Assembly: GCF_020639365.1 (NCBI RefSeq)
Contig: NZ_JAINUL010000001.1
Location: forward strand, 2,070,385-2,134,384
Direction: 5' to 3'
DNA length: 64,000 nt
Source of the DNA: Streptomyces flavotricini
GTDB taxonomy: Bacteria; Actinomycetota; Actinomycetes; Streptomycetales; Streptomycetaceae
The translations under genes were made by a program, and so were the position numbers. Each line of letters starts with the position of its first letter. Positions within the stretch are counted from its first letter, which is position 1. This document shows, piece after piece, positions 8,534 to 17,410 of this stretch. The notes under the pieces are model-generated. The model was given only the letters and a program-made list of their open reading frames with translations, had not been told where the DNA came from and ran no database searches.

Positions 8534-10186
8534 GTGTCGCACGACGGGCCGGGCAGCAGCATCGTGATCGCCGGACGGTACCGCCTGGAGAAGCGGTTGG
8601 GCCGAGGCGGCATGGGGACCGTCTGGCAGGCCTCCGACGAGCTCCTCGGGCGTCCCGTCGCCGTCAAGGAACTCCACGTCGACGGGGGCACGGAGACCAG
8701 GGGCGCCCTGCGGGAGGCCCGGACCGTCGCACAGGTCAGGCATCCGCACGTGGTGGTGGTGCACGACGTCGTGGAGCACGACGGGCACCCCCACATCGTC
8801 ATGGAACTCGTCGAGGGCGGCTCGCTGGCCGACCGGCTCGGCGCCGAGGGACCGTTGGGCCCCGCCGAGACCGCGCGGATGGGGCTGGCCCTGCTCGGCG
8901 CCCTGCGCGCGGCGCACGCCCGCGGGGTGCTGCACCGGGACGTCAAACCGGCCAACGTGCTCCTGGAGGCGGGCACCGGGCGGGTGGTGCTCACCGACTT
9001 CGGCATCGCGAGCCTCGCCGGGTCCACCACCATCAGCGAGACCGGCGCCTTCGTCGGCTCGCCCGAGTACACCTCGCCCGAGCGCATGCAGGGCGGCGCC
9101 GCCGGACCCGGATCCGACCTGTGGTCGCTGGGGGTCCTGCTGTGCGCGGCGCTCACCGGGAAGTCCCCGTTCCACCGCGATTCGCTCGGCGGTGTCCTGC
9201 ACGCCGTCGTCTTCGCCGAGATCCGCCCGCCGGCGCAGGCGGGGCCGCTGGCCCCGGTCATCCGCGGCCTGCTGGAGCGTCTGCCCGAGCGGCAGATGGA
9301 AGCCGCGGAGGCCGAGCGGCTGCTGTCGGCGTACGTGAGCACCGGTACGGTCCCCGCCCTGGCCGACCGGGCTCCCGGGCCGGATCCGGAGACCGCCCCG
9401 CCGCCCGCGAGCGCGACCGGGGCCGCTCCCGGGAGCGCGGGCGGACCCGGCGGCCCGGCCGGCTACGCGCCGACCGAGCACGTCGCGCAGCCGTCCACCG
9501 CCCCGGCACGGCGGACCCGGCCGGCTCTGCGGGCGGGGCTGATCGCCGCGCTGTTCGCCGTCGCGGTCGCGGGGGCCGTGGCCGTCACCGCCCAGTTCGG
9601 GGAGGGCTCGGCGGACGGCACTCGACAGGCGCCGCCCGCCACCGCGTCCGTCTCGAGCCGGGCCACCGCCCCTTCCCCCTCGCCCGCCGACGCCAAGCCC
9701 GCCCGTACGGCGTCCGCTCCCGCGGCCGCGGCGGCCAGGCCCGCACCCGCCGGGTACCGATCGGTGTCCGACGCCGAGGGTTTCAGCCTCGCCGTACCGA
9801 ACGGCTTCCGGCGCAGCACCGACGACCAGCGCGTGTTCTACGTGTCCCCGGACGGAGCCTTCCGGATCGGCGTCAAGGCGAAGCCCGCGGCGTCCGAGGG
9901 GCCGGTCACCCTCATGCGGCTCTCGCACGCGAGCGGCCCGACCACCAACCCCGGCTACCGCGACGGCACGGTCGTACCGACCACGCACAACGGACTGCCC
10001 GCCGCCCTGTGGGAGTTCACCTGGGACGGCTTCACCGCCGCCGAGGGGGCCCGGCACACCTTCGACGTCTGCTGGGAGGAGAACGGGCGCCTGTACGACG
10101 TCTGGGTGTCCGCGCCCGTCGGCCGGCTCGCGGAGGCGCGCAGCCACTTCGACGCGGCGCTGGACTCCTTCGTACCGGGGGGCTAG
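8534..10186 (+). CDS. Transmembrane serine/threonine protein kinase
   Basis: A 550-residue Hanks-type kinase. Visible are the glycine loop GRGGMGTVW (about 23-31), catalytic lysine K45 in VAVKEL, HRDVKPANV with catalytic D136, DFG at 155-157 and GSPEYTSPERMQG as activation/P+1 loop. A Pro/Ala-rich juxtamembrane linker (about 275-330) leads to one membrane helix at about 332-353. An external Ser/Ala/Pro linker and a C-terminal domain of about 150 residues follow. That domain is not PASTA; it begins YRSVSDAEGFSLAVPNGF and resembles the small sensor-like domains of many Streptomyces kinases. The GTG at 8534 is preferred over the ATG at 8504 because GGAGGGG lies 7 nt before it. Confidence 0.9.
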   Translation: MSHDGPGSSIVIAGRYRLEKRLGRGGMGTVWQASDELLGRPVAVKELHVDGGTETRGALREARTVAQVRHPHVVVVHDVVEHDGHPHIVMELVEGGSLADRLGAEGPLGPAETARMGLALLGALRAAHARGVLHRDVKPANVLLEAGTGRVVLTDFGIASLAGSTTISETGAFVGSPEYTSPERMQGGAAGPGSDLWSLGVLLCAALTGKSPFHRDSLGGVLHAVVFAEIRPPAQAGPLAPVIRGLLERLPERQMEAAEAERLLSAYVSTGTVPALADRAPGPDPETAPPPASATGAAPGSAGGPGGPAGYAPTEHVAQPSTAPARRTRPALRAGLIAALFAVAVAGAVAVTAQFGEGSADGTRQAPPATASVSSRATAPSPSPADAKPARTASAPAAAAARPAPAGYRSVSDAEGFSLAVPNGFRRSTDDQRVFYVSPDGAFRIGVKAKPAASEGPVTLMRLSHASGPTTNPGYRDGTVVPTTHNGLPAALWEFTWDGFTAAEGARHTFDVCWEENGRLYDVWVSAPVGRLAEARSHFDAALDSFVPGG

Positions 10187-10189
10187 GGA

Positions 10190-10987
10190 GTGTCCGGTGC
10201 CCCCATCGTGTTGACCGCCCCCGGCAGGCAGTGCTGGAGTCTGCACGTGGACGGCATCCCCGCCAACCGGCGGCTCTGGAACCAGATCAGCAGCGCCTAC
10301 CAGCACGAGCACGACCCGCGAATCGGCGCCACACCCCGGCTGTGGGGCATGTACTCCATCCCCGACGCCCACCTGCACGCCCTGGGCGACGTCACCGGCA
10401 AGCGCGTCCTCGAACTCGGCTGCGGCGCCGGCCAGTGGTCCAGGGCGCTCGCCGCCGAGGGCGCCACCGTGGTCGGGCTCGACCTGTCCGAAGCCCAACT
10501 CGCCGCAGCGGCCCGCGCGATGGGATCGGCCCGCTACGCGCTGGTGCAGGGCGCCGCCGAACAACTCCCCTTCGCCGCCGACAGCTTCGACCTGGTGTTC
10601 TGCGACTTCGGTGGGCTCAGCTGGGCGCCCCCGCACCTGGCCGTCCCGCAAGCCGCACGCGTCTTGGGCCGAGGTGGGCGTCTGGTGTTCAACGTCGCCA
10701 GCCCATGGTTCGAAGCATGCTACGACGAAGCCGCCGGCCGCGTGACCACGACGCTGCAGCAGGACTACTTCGGGCTGAACACCATCGCCGAAGACCACGG
10801 CGCGACCAGCTATCAGCTCACCTACGGCGACTGGGTCAAGGTCCTGCGCGGCGCGGGTCTCATCATCGACGACCTCATCGAGCCGCGGCCCGAACTCGGG
10901 ACACCCAACGGCTACAACGAAACCGACCCACCCGACTGGGCACACCGCTGGCCGGCGGAACTGCTCTGGGTAACCCACAAACCGTAA
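10190..10987 (+). CDS. Class I SAM-dependent methyltransferase
   Basis: A 265-residue methyltransferase with motif I VLELGCGAGQWSRALA, an acidic residue ending the second strand (VVGLDLSEAQL) and the post-motif segment ALVQGAAEQLPFAADSFDLVF typical of UbiE/Methyltransf_11 enzymes. The GTG at 10190 lies 3 bp after the kinase stop, so the two genes are probably one transcript. A second in-frame GTG at 10247 would give a more typical N-terminus (VDGIPANRRLWNQIS). Several codons here use A or T more freely than in neighbouring genes, a mild hint of later arrival. The substrate is unknown. Confidence 0.85.
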   Translation: MSGAPIVLTAPGRQCWSLHVDGIPANRRLWNQISSAYQHEHDPRIGATPRLWGMYSIPDAHLHALGDVTGKRVLELGCGAGQWSRALAAEGATVVGLDLSEAQLAAAARAMGSARYALVQGAAEQLPFAADSFDLVFCDFGGLSWAPPHLAVPQAARVLGRGGRLVFNVASPWFEACYDEAAGRVTTTLQQDYFGLNTIAEDHGATSYQLTYGDWVKVLRGAGLIIDDLIEPRPELGTPNGYNETDPPDWAHRWPAELLWVTHKP

Positions 10988-11390
10988 GTTCTGCCGCGCC
11001 GAGACGTGAAGGCGTCCCCTCGCCGGGGAGGCCTGGGGCGTGCCCGGCTGATCACGGGACCGAAACGCACGGGCAGATGCCGCTTCGGTCGGGCCCACTC
11101 CTCATTCGTGAGACCTCCCCGCTCCGTGACCATGCAGCGAGCCGACCCACGAACGGTCACAAGATCCGCCGGACGCCCCCCAGGGGGACCACCGAGTGCG
11201 AGCGCCGTCCCGTCCCGCCCGCCGCGGGATCGGGGCGGCGTTCCGCGTTTCCGGGGTGGTGGGACGGGGAGTGTCCCTATCCCCGGGCCTGCACACCTCC
11301 CTGGGGAGGTCTTGTGGAGGTCTTCGCTCGGTGATCAACCCTGGTGAGGTGTGGGGTAGCGTCGCCGCGCTGCGCGGAGAGGAGCGGGGC
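10988..11390. other. 403-bp intergenic region, no gene recognised
   Basis: Contains short open frames in several phases, but none with codon bias and a ribosome binding site, so I annotate no gene. A small hairpin TCCCC-TCGCC-GGGGA lies near 11018. TAGCGT at 11357-11362 would serve as a -10 for the acyl-CoA ligase, but no good -35 is visible. Confidence 0.4.
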
Positions 11391-13214
11391 ATGCGCGAGA
11401 TCACCGTCCCACCAGTCGTTGTTGCGGCGCCCGTCGGCGGGCTCGCCGACGTCGTGTTCCACCATGCCCAGGAGGATCCCGGCCGGGTGGTGCTCGGGCG
11501 CAAGGTCGACGGGGTCTGGGGCGACGTGACCTCCGGGGAACTGGCCGCCGAGGTGCTCGCCCTGGCGAAGGGGCTGCTGGCCCAGGGGGTCCGGTTCGGG
11601 GAGCGGGTCGCCGTCATGTCCCGGACCCGGTACGAGTGGACCCTGTTCGACTTCGCCCTGTGGGCGATCGGCGCGCAGCCCGTGCCCGTCTACCCGAGCT
11701 CCTCCGTCGAGCAGGTGCACTGGATCCTCCAGGACTCCGACTGCACCGCCTGCGTCGTCGAGGACGAGGACCAGGCCATGACCGTCGGGTCGGTCATCGA
11801 CCGGCTGCCGCACCTGCGGCGGCTGTGGCAGCTGGACGCCGGTGCCGTGGACGCGCTCGTCGCGGACGGCCGCGGGGTGTCCGAGGACCTGGTGCACCGG
11901 CACCGGGCGGCGGTGACGCCCGATGCCGTGGCCACCGTCATCTACACCTCGGGGACCACCGGGCGGCCCAAGGGCTGCGTGCTCACGCACGGCAATTTCA
12001 TGTACGAGGCCGACACGATGGTGGCCCGCTGGGAGTCCGTCTTCCAGGCGGGGTCCGGGGAGCGGCCCTCCACCCTGCTGTTCCTGCCCCTCGCCCATGT
12101 CTTCGGGCGGATGGTGGAGGTGGCGGCCGTCCGGGCGCGGGTGAAGCTGGGGCACCAGCCGGTGCTGGCGGCCGCCGAGTTGCTGCCGGACCTCGCCGCG
12201 TTCCGGCCGACGTTCGTGCTGGGGGTCCCGTACGTCTTCGAGAAGGTCTTCGCGGCGGCCCGCCGCAAGGCGGAGGCGGAGGGGCGCACGGGCGCCTTCG
12301 ACCGGGCGGTGGAGACGGCCGTACGGTACGCGGAGGCGCGCGAGCAGAAGGCGTTCGGGACCGGGCCGGGCCCCTCGGCGGGTCTGCGCATGGAGCACCA
12401 GCTCTTCGAGAAGCTGGTGTACGGGAAGGTCCGCGAGGCGATGGGCGGCCGGGTGCGGCACGCCATGTCGGGCGGGTCGGCGATGTCGCGGCGCCTCGGG
12501 CTGTTCTTCGACGGGGCCGGGATCACGGTGTTCGAGGGCTACGGCCTGACCGAGTCCTGCGCTGCGGCCACCGCGAATCCGCCGGGGGCGACGAAGTACG
12601 GCACGGTCGGCCGGCCGATCCCGGGCAGCACGGTGCACATCGCCGAGGACGGGGAGGTGTGGCTGTACGGGAGCCACGTCTTCGCCGGGTACCTGAACGA
12701 CCCGCGCTCCACGGAGGCGGTGCTGCGGGACGGCTGGCTGGCGACCGGGGACCTGGGACGGCTGGACGAGGACGGGTACCTCACGATCACCGGGCGCAAG
12801 AAGGAGATCCTGGTGACCTCCAACGGCAAGAGCGTCTCCCCGACCGCCCTGGAGGAGCGGGTGCGTTCGCATCCGCTGGTCGCGCAGTGCGTGCTGGTGG
12901 GCAACGACCGGCCGTACGTGGCCGCCCTGCTCACCCTGGACATGGAGGGGATCGCACACTGGCTGTCGATGCGGGGACGCCCGCAGTTGCCGGCGGCGCA
13001 GCTGGTCCACGACCCGGATCTGACGGCGGAGGTGCGCCGGGCGGTGGTGGCCGCGAACACGCTGGTCTCGCAGGCCGAGGCGATCCGCACGTTCCGGGTG
13101 CTGGCGGAGCAGTTCACGGAGGAACGGGGCCTGCTGACGCCCTCGTTGAAGCTGAAGCGGCGGGCGATCGAGAAGGCGTACGCGCAGGAGGTGGCGGCCC
13201 TCTACCAGGCCTGA
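11391..13214 (+). CDS. AMP-dependent long-chain acyl-CoA synthetase
   Basis: A 607-residue adenylate-forming enzyme that would activate a carboxylic acid as acyl-AMP and then acyl-CoA. Present are the P-loop YTSGTTGRPKG (185-195), the substrate/AMP motif FEGYGLTESC, the hinge WLATGDLGRLDEDGYLTITGRKKE and a C-terminal lysine in TPSLKLKRRA. The sequence style (LFLPLAHVFGRM, HAMSGGSAMSRRL) is that of FadD15-like long-chain ligases. The ATG at 11391 follows GGAGAGGAG. It lies directly upstream of a branched-chain-type ABC importer, suggesting uptake and CoA activation of the same organic acid. The actual substrate is not visible. Confidence 0.92.
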   Translation: MREITVPPVVVAAPVGGLADVVFHHAQEDPGRVVLGRKVDGVWGDVTSGELAAEVLALAKGLLAQGVRFGERVAVMSRTRYEWTLFDFALWAIGAQPVPVYPSSSVEQVHWILQDSDCTACVVEDEDQAMTVGSVIDRLPHLRRLWQLDAGAVDALVADGRGVSEDLVHRHRAAVTPDAVATVIYTSGTTGRPKGCVLTHGNFMYEADTMVARWESVFQAGSGERPSTLLFLPLAHVFGRMVEVAAVRARVKLGHQPVLAAAELLPDLAAFRPTFVLGVPYVFEKVFAAARRKAEAEGRTGAFDRAVETAVRYAEAREQKAFGTGPGPSAGLRMEHQLFEKLVYGKVREAMGGRVRHAMSGGSAMSRRLGLFFDGAGITVFEGYGLTESCAAATANPPGATKYGTVGRPIPGSTVHIAEDGEVWLYGSHVFAGYLNDPRSTEAVLRDGWLATGDLGRLDEDGYLTITGRKKEILVTSNGKSVSPTALEERVRSHPLVAQCVLVGNDRPYVAALLTLDMEGIAHWLSMRGRPQLPAAQLVHDPDLTAEVRRAVVAANTLVSQAEAIRTFRVLAEQFTEERGLLTPSLKLKRRAIEKAYAQEVAALYQA

Positions 13215-13280
13215 CGGGGCGCTCCACCAGCATCTGACGCCCCGTCATTTCACCTGGTCGGTCGTATTGACGCCTCGTCA
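13212..13280. promoter_or_regulatory. Candidate operator array, TGACG-N3-CGTCA twice
   Basis: Two near-identical 13-bp palindromes, TGACGCCCCGTCA (13235-13247) and TGACGCCTCGTCA (13268-13280), 33 bp apart. A third half-site starts at 13212: TGACGGGGCG there pairs exactly with CGCCCCGTCA at 13238-13247, which could also act as a terminator hairpin for the ligase. The array lies 47-90 bp before the importer's first start codon, fitting repressor sites. The binding protein is unknown. Confidence 0.5.
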
Positions 13281-13326
13281 GGTCACCCACAGAATGCGGG
13301 GATTCCGACCGGAGGGGATCCCATTC

Positions 13327-14589
13327 ATGCTGCGACCGATCCGCACCCTGGCCGCCGCGGCGGCGGCGCTCGCGCTCGTCTCCGCCTGCAACTCCGCCTC
13401 CGACGGCTCCTCCCCCGGCAAGCCCGGGGCCGCCGGGAACTCCCGCGGCGTGACCGCCGACTCGATCAAGGTCGGCGGGATCGTCTCCATGACCTCCGCC
13501 AGCGGGTACAGCAAGAAGGACACCGACCTCGGAGCGAAGGCCCGGTACCTGAGGGCCAACGCCGAGGGCGGGATCAACGGGCGCAAGATCGAGTACCTGG
13601 GGGCGGAGGACGACGGGCAGGACCCCGGCAAGAACATGGCCGCCGCCCGCAAGCTCGTCCAGCAGGACAAGGTCTTCGCCGTCGCCCCGATGAGCTCGGT
13701 CACCTTCTCCGGCGCCGACTTCCTGGAGCAGGAGAAGGTCCCCACCTTCGGCTGGGGCACGCTGCCCTCCTTCTGCGGGCCCAAGTACGTCTACGGGTTC
13801 AACGGCTGCCTGGTTCCCTCCCCCGGCGGCACCCTCAACCAGACCTGGCCCGAGGGGATCGGCCAGCTCCTCGGCGGCGCGCGGGGCAAGTCGGTCGCGG
13901 TGATCGCCAACGACAGCGACGCCGGGAAGTTCGGCATCCGCACCTTCCAGCAGGGCTTCGCGGCCGCCGGGTTCAAGGTCGCCTACGCCAAGGCCTCCGT
14001 ACCCGCGACGGCGGTGCCGAGCGACTGGTCGGCGTACGTGAAGGACATCCTGGCGAGCGACGACGGCAAGGCCCCGGACGCCGTCGTCTCGGTCATGCAG
14101 ACCCCGAACAACATCGGCCTGTTCACGGCGCTCAAGCGCAGCGGTTACCAGGGGCTGCTCTCCGACCCGACCGACTACGACCCGGGGCTGCTCACCAAGG
14201 ACGCCACCAAGCAGGCGCTCGACGGGGTGCACGTGCTGCTGCAGTTCCAGCCGTTCGAGTCGGCGGACCCGAAGATGGCCCGGTTCAAGGCTGACGTGAA
14301 GGCGGCCGCCGGCGGGCAGGACGTCCCGCTGAGCATGCACACGCTCACCGGGTACATGTCGGCCGACCTGTTCGTCTCCATCGCGCAGAAGGCGGGCAAG
14401 GAGCTGACCGTCGAGTCCTTCCAGGCCGCCGCGCAGGGCTTCTCCGACACCGGCACGCTCGTCGGCGACCGCGCGGAGCCCAAGGGACAGAAGGACAGCT
14501 TCGGCTGCGGGGCGCTCGTCCAGCTGCGCGGCGGGGCGTACGAGGTCTCCGTCCCCTTCGCGTGCCGTCAGCCCATCCCCTTCAAGTAG
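13327..14589 (+). CDS. livJ: Branched-chain-type ABC transporter substrate-binding lipoprotein
   Basis: A 420-residue extracytoplasmic binding protein. Residues 1-21 are a lipoprotein signal with lipobox LVSAC, so C21 would be lipidated. The mature part has the type I periplasmic-binding fold of the LivJ family: VGGIVSMTSASG, YLRANAEGGINGRKIEYL and DDGQDPGKNMAAARKLVQQ. GGAGGGG precedes the ATG at 13327. It is the first gene of an importer operon. In this family ligands range from Leu/Ile/Val to aromatic acids, amides and urea; the adjacent acyl-CoA ligase favours a carboxylic acid. Gene symbol is by family only. Confidence 0.88.
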   Translation: MLRPIRTLAAAAAALALVSACNSASDGSSPGKPGAAGNSRGVTADSIKVGGIVSMTSASGYSKKDTDLGAKARYLRANAEGGINGRKIEYLGAEDDGQDPGKNMAAARKLVQQDKVFAVAPMSSVTFSGADFLEQEKVPTFGWGTLPSFCGPKYVYGFNGCLVPSPGGTLNQTWPEGIGQLLGGARGKSVAVIANDSDAGKFGIRTFQQGFAAAGFKVAYAKASVPATAVPSDWSAYVKDILASDDGKAPDAVVSVMQTPNNIGLFTALKRSGYQGLLSDPTDYDPGLLTKDATKQALDGVHVLLQFQPFESADPKMARFKADVKAAAGGQDVPLSMHTLTGYMSADLFVSIAQKAGKELTVESFQAAAQGFSDTGTLVGDRAEPKGQKDSFGCGALVQLRGGAYEVSVPFACRQPIPFK

Positions 14590-14599
14590 GGGACGCGGC

Positions 14600-17410
14600 A
14601 TGGGGGATCTGCTCGTCTTCGTGCTGAGCGGTCTGGTCTCCGGCGCCCTGTACGCACTGCTGGCCACCGGGCTGGTGCTGTCCTACTCGGCGTCCGGGCT
14701 GTTCAACTTCGCGCACGGGGCCACCGCCTACCTGTGCGCGCTGACCTTCTACGAGATGCACTCCGGGCTGGGCTGGCCGGCCGTCCCGGCAGCCCTGCTG
14801 GTGGTGTGCGTACTGGCCCCCGGGCTCGGGTGGGGGCTGGACCGGCTGATGTTCAGGCGGCTCGCGCGGGTCGGCGAGACGGCGCAGATCGTGGCCACGA
14901 TCGGGCTGCTGGTGGCCCTGCCGGCGGCCGGGCTGTGGGCCGTGGAGCTGCTCGGGGACGCGGGCGCGCCGGTGAAGCCCGCCGAGAACCAGTTCGGGCT
15001 TCCGGGGGTGGGGCCGAGCCCGGCCCGGAGCTGGCAGCTGCTCGACGGGGTGGGTGTGGACTCCGACCAGCTGATCACCTGGGTGGTGACGGCGGTGGTG
15101 GCGGTGGGCCTGTGGGTGCTGATGCGGCACACGCGGCTGGGTCTGCGGCTGCGGGCGGCCGTCGACAACCGCTCGCTGACCGAGCTGCGCGGGATCAGCG
15201 CCGACCGGCTGTCTTCGGTGGCCTGGATGATCTCGTCGGGGCTGGCGGGACTGGCGGGAGTGCTGGCGACGCCGCTGCTGGGGCTGTCGGCGCACGACTT
15301 CACCCTGTTCCTGTTCGTCTCGGCCACGGCGGCGGTGATCGGGCGGTTCGCGTCCGTGCCGCTCGCGTTCGCGGGCGGCCTCGGGCTGGGGGTGCTGCAG
15401 AACCTGGTGGCCGGGTACGCGTCGTTCGCCGAGGGGATCACCGGGTTCCGGACGGCCGTGCCGTTCCTGATCCTGTTCGCCGGGCTGCTCTTGCCGGCCC
15501 GGCGGGGACGGACCGCGGGGACCGCGGCGCAGGACGGGGAGGCGGGTGCGGGTGCGGTTCCCGTGGACCATGGGGCGCGGCCCGCGTGGGGCCGGCGGTG
15601 GGGGCCGTGGGCGGCGGCCGCCGTGCTGTTGGGCGTGGCCTTCTACACCGTGACCACGCCGTTCTGGAGCGGGCTGCTCGCGCAAGGGCTGGCCCTCGGG
15701 CTGGTGTTCATGTCCTTCACGGTGGTGACCGGTCTCGGGGCGATGGTCTCGCTGGCGCAGGGCACGTTCGTGACCGGGGCCGCGCTGGTGGCCGGGCCGC
15801 TGATGAGCCGGGGCTGGCCGTTCGTGGCGGCGCTGGCGGTGGGCACGTGCGTGGCGGCCGTGCTCGGGGCGCTGGTGGCGCTGCCGGCGCTGCGGCTGGG
15901 CGGGCGGGCGCTGGCGCTCGCGACGCTGGCGCTGGCGTTCCTCGCGGACCAGGTGCTCTTCCAGATGCGGTGGCTGCGGAACGGGGACTCGGGGTGGTCG
16001 ATCCCGCGGCCCGTGTTCGGGCCGGTGGACCTCGGCGACGACCGGGCGCTGGGGGTGGCGCTCGTGGTGCTCGTCGCGCTGTGCGCGGCGGGACTGAGCG
16101 CGCTGCGGAACTCGCCTTCGGGGCGGGCGATGCTGGCCGTGCGGTCGGCGCCCGCGGCGGCGATGGCCTCGGGGGTGTCCGTCCTGCGGACGAAGCTGCT
16201 CCTGTTCACGGTGTCGGCGGGGCTGGCGGGGTTCGGGGGCGTGCTGGTCGCCTCGTACAACACCCGGATCACGGCGACGGACTTCACGGCCATGACGGGG
16301 CTGGTGTGGCTGGCGGTGGTGGTGGCCGCAGGGGTCCGGCGGCCGCAGTACGCGGTGGTGGCGGGGGTGGTCTTCGCGGTGGCCCCGCGGGTCCTGGCGG
16401 ACTACGTGACCCAGTCCGCGCACCTGCCGGTGATCCTGTTCGGCCTCGCGGGATTGGCCTTGGCCAACGATCCGGACGGGTACTGCGCCGCGGTCGCGGT
16501 GCGGCGGGCCAGGCGCCGGACCGCGGCCTCCGGCGGGGGTGGCACAGCCGACGCCGGTGCGGGTGCTTCGGCCTCCGGCGGGGGTACGGCTGCCTCCGGT
16601 ACGGCTGCCTCCGGTGCGGGGGCCTCGGCCTCCGGCGGGGGTGCGGGTCCTGTGGGGCTTTCCCGCACCCCGGGGCGGCGCACGCCGGCGGAGCCCGGCG
16701 CGCCGGGTGCCGGCGGTGGGCCCGCCCTGGAGCTGCGCGGGGTCACCGCCGGGTACGACGGGGGGCTCGTCCTGAACGGGGTCGATCTCGCCGTCGGACG
16801 GGGAGAGGCCCTCGTCGTGCTCGGGCCGAACGGGGCCGGGAAGAGCACCGTCTGCCGGGTGGCCGCCGGGGCGCTGGCCGCCGGGAGCGGGCAGGTGCTC
16901 CTGCGGGGGCGGGACGTGACCCGGGACGGGCCCGTACGGCGCTCCCGGGACGGGGTGCTGCTCGCCCCCGAGGGGCGGGGGATCTTCCCGGCCCTGACCG
17001 TCGAGGAGAACCTCGCGCTGTACCTGCGCGGAGCGGACGCCCGCGGCGCCGTGTACGACCGCTTCCCCCGGCTCGCCGAGCGGCGGGCGGTGGCCGCCGG
17101 GTCCCTGTCCGGCGGGGAGCAGCAGATGCTGGCCCTCGCTCCGCTGCTGCAGCGCCCGCCCGAGGTGCTGATCGCCGACGAGCCGTCGATGGGGCTGGCT
17201 CCGCGGGTGGTGGAGGAGGTGTACGCGCTGCTCACCGAACTCCGGGACGCCGGGAGCGCGCTGCTGCTGGTGGAGGAGAAGGCCGCCGGGATCCTCGGGG
17301 TCGCCGACACCGTCGCGTACCTCTCCCGGGGCCGGGTCACCTGGTGCGGGCCGCGCGCCGAGGTGGAGGCCGACCGGCTGGCCGCGGCCTACCTGGGGAG
17401 GGCGACATGA
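14600..17410 (+). CDS. Fused LivH-LivM-LivF ABC importer protein (two permeases plus ATPase)
   Basis: A 936-residue single polypeptide combining three normally separate subunits. Residues 1-300 are a LivH permease (SGALYALLATGLVLSYSASG, FNFAHG). About 330-630 is a LivM permease (LGLVFMSFTVVTGLGAMVSLAQG, starting near base 15590). About 634-707 is an Ala/Gly/Ser linker written by degenerate GCCTCCGGCGGGGGT-like DNA repeats. About 708-936 is a LivF ATPase with Walker A GPNGAGKST (742-750), signature LSGGEQQ (from 836) and Walker B ending D860-E861. LivHM fusions are known; adding LivF to the same chain is less common. Its stop overlaps the livG start by 4 bp (ATGA), so translation is coupled. 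Confidence 0.9.
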   Translation: MGDLLVFVLSGLVSGALYALLATGLVLSYSASGLFNFAHGATAYLCALTFYEMHSGLGWPAVPAALLVVCVLAPGLGWGLDRLMFRRLARVGETAQIVATIGLLVALPAAGLWAVELLGDAGAPVKPAENQFGLPGVGPSPARSWQLLDGVGVDSDQLITWVVTAVVAVGLWVLMRHTRLGLRLRAAVDNRSLTELRGISADRLSSVAWMISSGLAGLAGVLATPLLGLSAHDFTLFLFVSATAAVIGRFASVPLAFAGGLGLGVLQNLVAGYASFAEGITGFRTAVPFLILFAGLLLPARRGRTAGTAAQDGEAGAGAVPVDHGARPAWGRRWGPWAAAAVLLGVAFYTVTTPFWSGLLAQGLALGLVFMSFTVVTGLGAMVSLAQGTFVTGAALVAGPLMSRGWPFVAALAVGTCVAAVLGALVALPALRLGGRALALATLALAFLADQVLFQMRWLRNGDSGWSIPRPVFGPVDLGDDRALGVALVVLVALCAAGLSALRNSPSGRAMLAVRSAPAAAMASGVSVLRTKLLLFTVSAGLAGFGGVLVASYNTRITATDFTAMTGLVWLAVVVAAGVRRPQYAVVAGVVFAVAPRVLADYVTQSAHLPVILFGLAGLALANDPDGYCAAVAVRRARRRTAASGGGGTADAGAGASASGGGTAASGTAASGAGASASGGGAGPVGLSRTPGRRTPAEPGAPGAGGGPALELRGVTAGYDGGLVLNGVDLAVGRGEALVVLGPNGAGKSTVCRVAAGALAAGSGQVLLRGRDVTRDGPVRRSRDGVLLAPEGRGIFPALTVEENLALYLRGADARGAVYDRFPRLAERRAVAAGSLSGGEQQMLALAPLLQRPPEVLIADEPSMGLAPRVVEEVYALLTELRDAGSALLLVEEKAAGILGVADTVAYLSRGRVTWCGPRAEVEADRLAAAYLGRAT

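Noticed and set aside
11006..11347. Open frame of about 113 codons in the gap before the acyl-CoA ligase
   Set aside because: Composition is Arg/Pro/Gly-rich as expected of random GC-rich DNA, with no ribosome binding site and no recognisable family.
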